From positions 41,602 to 105,601 of the forward strand of contig CANQRM010000009.1 in assembly GCA_947626265.1 (NCBI GenBank): 64,000 nt of DNA, written 5' to 3'. The notes below the pieces were generated by a model. The model did not search any database. It was given only the letters and a program-made list of their open reading frames with translations, and had not been told where the DNA came from. How positions within the stretch are numbered: position 1 is the stretch's first letter; every line of letters starts with the position of its first letter. A program made the translations under genes and the position numbers. The stretch is from an uncultured Oscillospiraceae bacterium (GTDB taxonomy: Bacteria; Bacillota; Clostridia; Oscillospirales; Oscillospiraceae). Positions 60,676 through 64,000 of this stretch are shown here, piece by piece.

Positions 60676-62259
60676 ATGACATACACAAAAGAAAAATACA
60701 AGGTCGCCCGCTACGCCCGCTTGTCCCGTGAGGATGGGGACAAGCTGGAAAGTGACAGCATCGGAAACCAGCTCCGTTTGATAGAGGACTACTGCGGCCG
60801 GCATACGGAGCTGGTCCTCACCGATGACTATGTGGACGACGGTTTCACCGGCACCAATTTTGACCGGCCGGCCTTTAAGCGGATGCTTGAGGACATCAAC
60901 GCTGGCAGGATCGACTGTGTGGTCGTAAAAGACCTTTCCCGCTTCGGCCGGGACTACATCGACATGGGCTATTATCTGGAACGGTGGTTCCCCTCCCGGG
61001 ATGTCCGCTTCATCGCGGTCAACGACGCCGTAGACAGCCTCCAGGGCCCCTACGATATGCTCCTGCCGCTGAAAAACGTCTTCAACACCCAGTACGCCAA
61101 GGACATCTCCTCCAAGGTCCGCAGTTCCTTCACCACCAAGCAGCGACGGGGTGAATTCGTCGGGGCCTTTGCCTCCTACGGTTACCTGAAAGACCCCGAC
61201 AAGAAGAACCATCTTATCATTGACCCGGTGGCATCTCAGGTCGTGAGGCGCATCTTCACAATGGCCGCCGCCGGGATCGGCCAAATACGCATCGCCAAGG
61301 CTCTGAACGACGAGCACATTCCATGCCCCAGCGAGTACAAGCGCCTCATGGGCGAGCGGTACACCAACAATCACAAGCTGGACTCCACCAGATACTGGAC
61401 ATATGCCACCGTCCACCGTATCCTGCGAAGCCAGGTCTATATAGGCACAGTCGTATCCGGCCGGTATGTCCGCCCAGGTATGCACGCGAAGGCAAAGGCC
61501 GCCCCGGAGAAGGATTGGATCGTCGTTGAGGGTATGCACGAGCCCATCATCTCCCGGGAGTTGTGGGATACCGTCCAGGCGCAGATAAGCACCAACGCCC
61601 GTCCCATTGATTTCGAGGGAAATGTGAGCATGTACGCGGGGCTCCTCTCCTGCGGAGACTGCGGCCGCTCCTTGTGCAAGACCACCTGGAACGGACGTGT
61701 GACGTACTCCTGTGGGTCTTACCATCGCTATGGAGCATCTGTCTGCTCTCCTCACTATATCAGAGAGGACACTCTCTCCGAGATCATCCTGAACGATATA
61801 AACCGTGTTATCCGCGCCGTTACTGACCTCAAAGCTCTGTCTGAGGAGCAGCGAGCCTCCTCCCCTGTCGCATCCCACCGAGAGAACGAGCTGGCCCGGC
61901 TCCAAGGCGCTCTTGCCCGTATCCGTCATCTGAAGCAAAGCACCTATGAGGATTACCGGGACAAGCTTCTCAGCCGCGAAGAGTTTATGCGTTACAAGGC
62001 AGATTATGACCGGCAGGAGAGTGACCTTGAGGCCCAGATCGCCAAGGCCGAGAAGCAAGAACGGCCCGATGAAGTTCTGGAGCACTCATGGGTAGAACAG
62101 CTTGTCCGCCGCGGCGAACTGGAAACGCTCGACCGAGCAACGCTTGCTCAGACCGTCAAAAGCATCCGCGTTTTTGAGGACAAGCATATTGAGATAACCT
62201 ATCTGTTTTCCGACGAGCTAAACGCGCTTTTTGAAAACACAGATAGTACAACATTCTAA
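60676..62259 (+). CDS. Large serine recombinase of the second element (TndX/TnpX-like)
   Basis: 527 residues. VARYARLSRED carries catalytic Ser17; GFTGTNFDRPAFKRML, DLSRFGRDYI and the QYAKDISSKVRSSFTTKQRRG stretch are the standard resolvase and linker motifs of Tn916-family-like elements. The recombinase domain follows, then a zinc ribbon (CGDCGRSLCK with YSCGSYHRYGASVC), a coiled coil and a C-terminal DUF4368-like end (ITYLFSDELNALF). It belongs to a different branch from the recombinase at 57615. It is not next to the left junction, so it may lie mid-element. Confidence 0.94.
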   Translation: MTYTKEKYKVARYARLSREDGDKLESDSIGNQLRLIEDYCGRHTELVLTDDYVDDGFTGTNFDRPAFKRMLEDINAGRIDCVVVKDLSRFGRDYIDMGYYLERWFPSRDVRFIAVNDAVDSLQGPYDMLLPLKNVFNTQYAKDISSKVRSSFTTKQRRGEFVGAFASYGYLKDPDKKNHLIIDPVASQVVRRIFTMAAAGIGQIRIAKALNDEHIPCPSEYKRLMGERYTNNHKLDSTRYWTYATVHRILRSQVYIGTVVSGRYVRPGMHAKAKAAPEKDWIVVEGMHEPIISRELWDTVQAQISTNARPIDFEGNVSMYAGLLSCGDCGRSLCKTTWNGRVTYSCGSYHRYGASVCSPHYIREDTLSEIILNDINRVIRAVTDLKALSEEQRASSPVASHRENELARLQGALARIRHLKQSTYEDYRDKLLSREEFMRYKADYDRQESDLEAQIAKAEKQERPDEVLEHSWVEQLVRRGELETLDRATLAQTVKSIRVFEDKHIEITYLFSDELNALFENTDSTTF

Positions 62260-62282
62260 AGATAGAATAGAAAGGTATAGAT

Positions 62283-62975
62283 ATGAACCGCAAAAGAAAG
62301 CGCACCAACCCCTTCAGCCTCGCCCGGTATCTGCGCACTTACCTGGGTTTGACCCAGCAGGCCGTCGCCAGCGCGGCCGGCCTCAGCGCCAACCAGGTCT
62401 GCCAGTTCGAACTTGGACGCCGCAACATGAGCATCGGCTGTGCGCGTCGGCTGGCGGCGTTCTTCAAACTGAGCATTGACGACCTGGCCCATGACCGCTT
62501 TGCGGCCGTGCTGCCGAATCTTCCTCCCCGGCCCAAACGAGACCCTTCTGCGCGAAAGCGCATGGAGAAGCGGATGAAGATCAACGACAAACTCGGCCGT
62601 GACGGCGAAGCATACGTCGCCCGGCTGGAGCGGGACAATCTGGCCGGCACTCCTTTTGCCAACGGCGTCAACGAGGCCTGCGCGGATGACCCCACTGCCG
62701 GCTTTGACATCTTCTCTTTCTCCCGCGATGGTGAGCCCATTTACATCGAAGTCAAGACGACTGCCGGGAAGGCGGATACAAACTTCTTCCTCTCGGCCAG
62801 TGAATTGAGATTTCTCCGTATGTGTCTTGCAAATGGGTATCGTTATGAACTGCACCGCGTTCACAACATCTACAGCAAGAACCATGCCGGGCGTATCATC
62901 TACTCCGGTGAAGAGTTGATAAAGGACTTTACGTTTGAACCCGCGCAGTACGCGGTAAGGAGGGCCGGTCGATGA
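62283..62975 (+). CDS. XRE HTH protein fused to a DUF3883-type nuclease-like domain
   Basis: 230 residues. The N-terminal ~65 are a Cro/C1 HTH (GLTQQAVASAAGLSANQVCQ). The C-terminal ~120 resemble DUF3883: LGRDGEAYV as the entry helix, then AGFDIFSF and PIYIEVKTTAG, the D and E-x-K residues of a PD-(D/E)xK nuclease core. DUF3883 usually occurs at the C-terminus of large restriction or helicase proteins. Here it is joined to a small DNA-binding domain. It could be a defence component, a DNA-processing enzyme or a regulator. Its stop overlaps the next start by 4 bases. Confidence 0.75.
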   Translation: MNRKRKRTNPFSLARYLRTYLGLTQQAVASAAGLSANQVCQFELGRRNMSIGCARRLAAFFKLSIDDLAHDRFAAVLPNLPPRPKRDPSARKRMEKRMKINDKLGRDGEAYVARLERDNLAGTPFANGVNEACADDPTAGFDIFSFSRDGEPIYIEVKTTAGKADTNFFLSASELRFLRMCLANGYRYELHRVHNIYSKNHAGRIIYSGEELIKDFTFEPAQYAVRRAGR

Positions 62976-63439
62976 TCTCAGGCATTGAATTTCTCCGCCG
63001 GAAGGCCCGCATGACGCAATCCGAAGTGGCCGCAGGGGCAGGTATATCTGTCGCGCTTCTCGGAAGGCTCTCTGTTCCCTATCCCAAGATGACCACCTCC
63101 CTGGCGATATACATGAGGATAGCCGACGTGTTTCATGTCGCGGTGGATGACCTGCTCGAACTCCACGACGAGCAAGAACTGGAGCTTGGCGACAGGGTAA
63201 CATACCGCTCCAGAACGGAAAACATGGGGAACTGCGTGGCGGTATACCGGCGCGAGAAGAACCTCTCCCTGGAGCAGCTCGGCCAACTCCTCGGAGGCAA
63301 GACGAAAGAATGCGCCCGGCTGGGCTGTGCCTCCGCGGAACCGAAGAAGAAGCATATCAGGATACTGGCAGCCCATGAAGGCATCACGCCGGAGGCATTC
63401 TGCCGGCTCTATGCTCCCTTCCCGCAGAGCGAGAGGTGA
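62972..63439 (+). CDS. Protein with two HTH-like domains
   Basis: 155 residues. The first ~65 form a clear XRE-type HTH (RKARMTQSEVAAGAGISVAL). The second half (about 85-150) repeats the pattern weakly: VYRREKNLSLEQLGQLLGGK, then a predicted recognition helix. A degenerate second HTH is the best reading. It overlaps both neighbours, so it is made with the nuclease-like protein and may work with it. Confidence 0.6.
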   Translation: MISGIEFLRRKARMTQSEVAAGAGISVALLGRLSVPYPKMTTSLAIYMRIADVFHVAVDDLLELHDEQELELGDRVTYRSRTENMGNCVAVYRREKNLSLEQLGQLLGGKTKECARLGCASAEPKKKHIRILAAHEGITPEAFCRLYAPFPQSER

Positions 63440-63444
63440 TGGAC

Positions 63445-63813
63445 ATGGAAAAGACCCTGTATGAATTCAAGGTGGACAAGCGCCCCGACGCCATTTCGAA
63501 GAAGTACGTGGCCAAGATCCTCGGCAGTCATCCGAAATACGGTTTTCAGCGTACTTTTGCCCCGCTGCGGTGTACCGGAAACTGCGGTGACGCTCTCGGC
63601 TATGCGGCGGAGGTCGATGATTTCGGCGTATATGAGTGCAGTGTCAAATGGTTTGAGGACATCCCGGACGGACGGTTCCTTGGCCGCAAGGTGACCTGGT
63701 TCGTTATGTTTGACGGTCTGGTTGACCACGAAGTGCCGAAAGAGGAGGTCCTTGAAGAAGTGAAGTTCATCAAACGGTTTCTTCGCTTCCACAAAGAGTT
63801 TGACGTCGCGTGA
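63445..63813 (+). CDS. Conserved-looking protein of unknown function
   Basis: 122 residues from the ATG at 63445, 8 bases after GAGAGG; the ATG at 63439 would sit too close to that site. The protein is mixed alpha/beta with Cys residues in APLRCTGNCGDALG. Tryptophans and Phe in KVTWFVMFDGLV suggest a compact core. I recognise no family. It is the last gene of the HTH/nuclease-like group. Confidence 0.6.
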   Translation: MEKTLYEFKVDKRPDAISKKYVAKILGSHPKYGFQRTFAPLRCTGNCGDALGYAAEVDDFGVYECSVKWFEDIPDGRFLGRKVTWFVMFDGLVDHEVPKEEVLEEVKFIKRFLRFHKEFDVA

Positions 63814-63827
63814 GGCCTGAGATGGAT

Positions 63828-63854
63828 GGAGGCCGGGCTGGCCGCCCGGTCTCC
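63828..63854 (+). other. GC-rich hairpin after the accessory group
   Basis: An 11-bp stem (63828-63838 with 63844-63854, one G-T wobble) over a 5-base loop, 15 bases after the stop at 63813. It is followed by AGGACAAAAC rather than a U-run, so it is not a standard terminator. It may stabilise the upstream message. Confidence 0.5.
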
Positions 63855-63888
63855 AGGACAAAACATAATACAAAGGATGGATGAAGAT

Positions 63889-63996
63889 ATGAACGAGAGA
63901 AACCACCGCCCCTTGTGCGTAGAGTGCAGTAGTCAAGGGGAAGTAGACAAGAGGAAGCAACCAAAGGATCAAAAGCCCAGTTCAGCCTTGTACTGA
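63889..63996 (+). CDS. Possible 35-residue protein
   Basis: A short frame MNERNHRPLCVECSSQGEVD... with a C-x2-C pair, ending four bases before the window edge. GGATGG lies upstream; an in-frame ATG at 63877 is an alternative start. Support is weak: size and position only. Confidence 0.3.
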   Translation: MNERNHRPLCVECSSQGEVDKRKQPKDQKPSSALY

Positions 63997-64000
63997 GCCG

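Larger units (their letters stand above)
59664..64000. mobile_element. Second serine-recombinase element (left end; continues off the right edge)
   Basis: Begins where the deacetylase homology stops (CCCAGG at 59656-59661). It carries an RHH repressor, a consensus promoter with a structured leader, two tiny coupled ORFs, a large serine recombinase, an XRE-DUF3883 protein, a tandem-HTH protein and short unknowns: an accessory gene mix with no housekeeping gene. The true right end is outside the window, so the left boundary is inferred from loss of homology only. Confidence 0.6.

Noticed and set aside
26751..64000. Prophage or conjugative element
   Set aside because: No phage structural, portal, terminase, relaxase or type IV secretion genes are visible in this stretch; only recombinase-driven integration is supported.

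Overview
The window looks like the chromosome of a GC-rich, gut-type member of the Clostridia (Oscillospiraceae-like). This is inferred from the gene families and strong GC-ending codon bias; no rRNA or marker gene is present to fix the taxon. The signs are AGGAGG-type ribosome sites, sigma-A promoters, a Gram-positive type IV pilus operon without a secretin, a dockerin-bearing M60 (mucinase-type) peptidase, and mobile elements run by large serine recombinases.

Layout. (1) 1-2342: purE-purC-purF, read leftward from a good promoter through a structured leader; purF runs off the left edge. (2) 2434-8911: a leftward two-gene unit for surface proteins: a giant secreted M60 metallopeptidase with dockerin, FN3 and F5/8-type modules, followed by a small protein with a sorting-like tail and a possible cohesin-like domain. 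(3) 9061-26512: a rightward type IV pilus operon: a 2412-residue prepilin, three small pseudopilins, PilB, PilT, PilC, the major pilin, the prepilin peptidase, PilM, PilN, and a PilO fused to cell-wall-binding-like repeats. It ends at a strong terminator. (4) 26511-26750 and 59318-59663: two pieces of one polysaccharide deacetylase gene, 32.6 kb apart. (5) Between them, 26751-59317, an island flanked by a 3-bp ACG direct repeat. Joining the flanks restores the deacetylase frame; joining the island ends makes a perfect 14-bp palindrome, as expected of a serine-recombinase attP. The island carries a leftward ~29-kb polysaccharide operon (rmlA to a GT2 gene), an XRE/Spo0A_C-like regulator and, at its right end, the probable recombinase.

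The polysaccharide operon encodes dTDP-rhamnose enzymes (rmlA, C, D; rmlB absent), a CDP-3,6-dideoxyhexose route (rfbF, G, H, a paratose-synthase-like SDR and a tyvelose-epimerase-like SDR; the rfbI reductase absent), an ABC exporter (Wzm/Wzt), rhamnan-type glycosyltransferases, a gtr-like set (polyprenyl-phosphate GT2, GtrA flippase, three multi-pass GT-C-like enzymes) and a kinase/HAD/nucleotidyltransferase group. Two features stand out. A 1404-residue protein joins a methyltransferase, a coiled coil with four 39-residue repeats and two glycosyltransferases, recalling the WbdD chain-length ruler. A similar extracytoplasmic beta-rich domain appears in the Wzm permease and in all three GT-C-like proteins.

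(6) 59664-64000: the deacetylase is interrupted a second time, and a second element begins. It carries a ribbon-helix-helix repressor, a consensus promoter with a leader RNA of competing hairpins and a terminator, two tiny coupled ORFs, another large serine recombinase, an XRE-DUF3883 nuclease-like protein, a tandem-HTH protein and short unknowns. It continues past the right edge.
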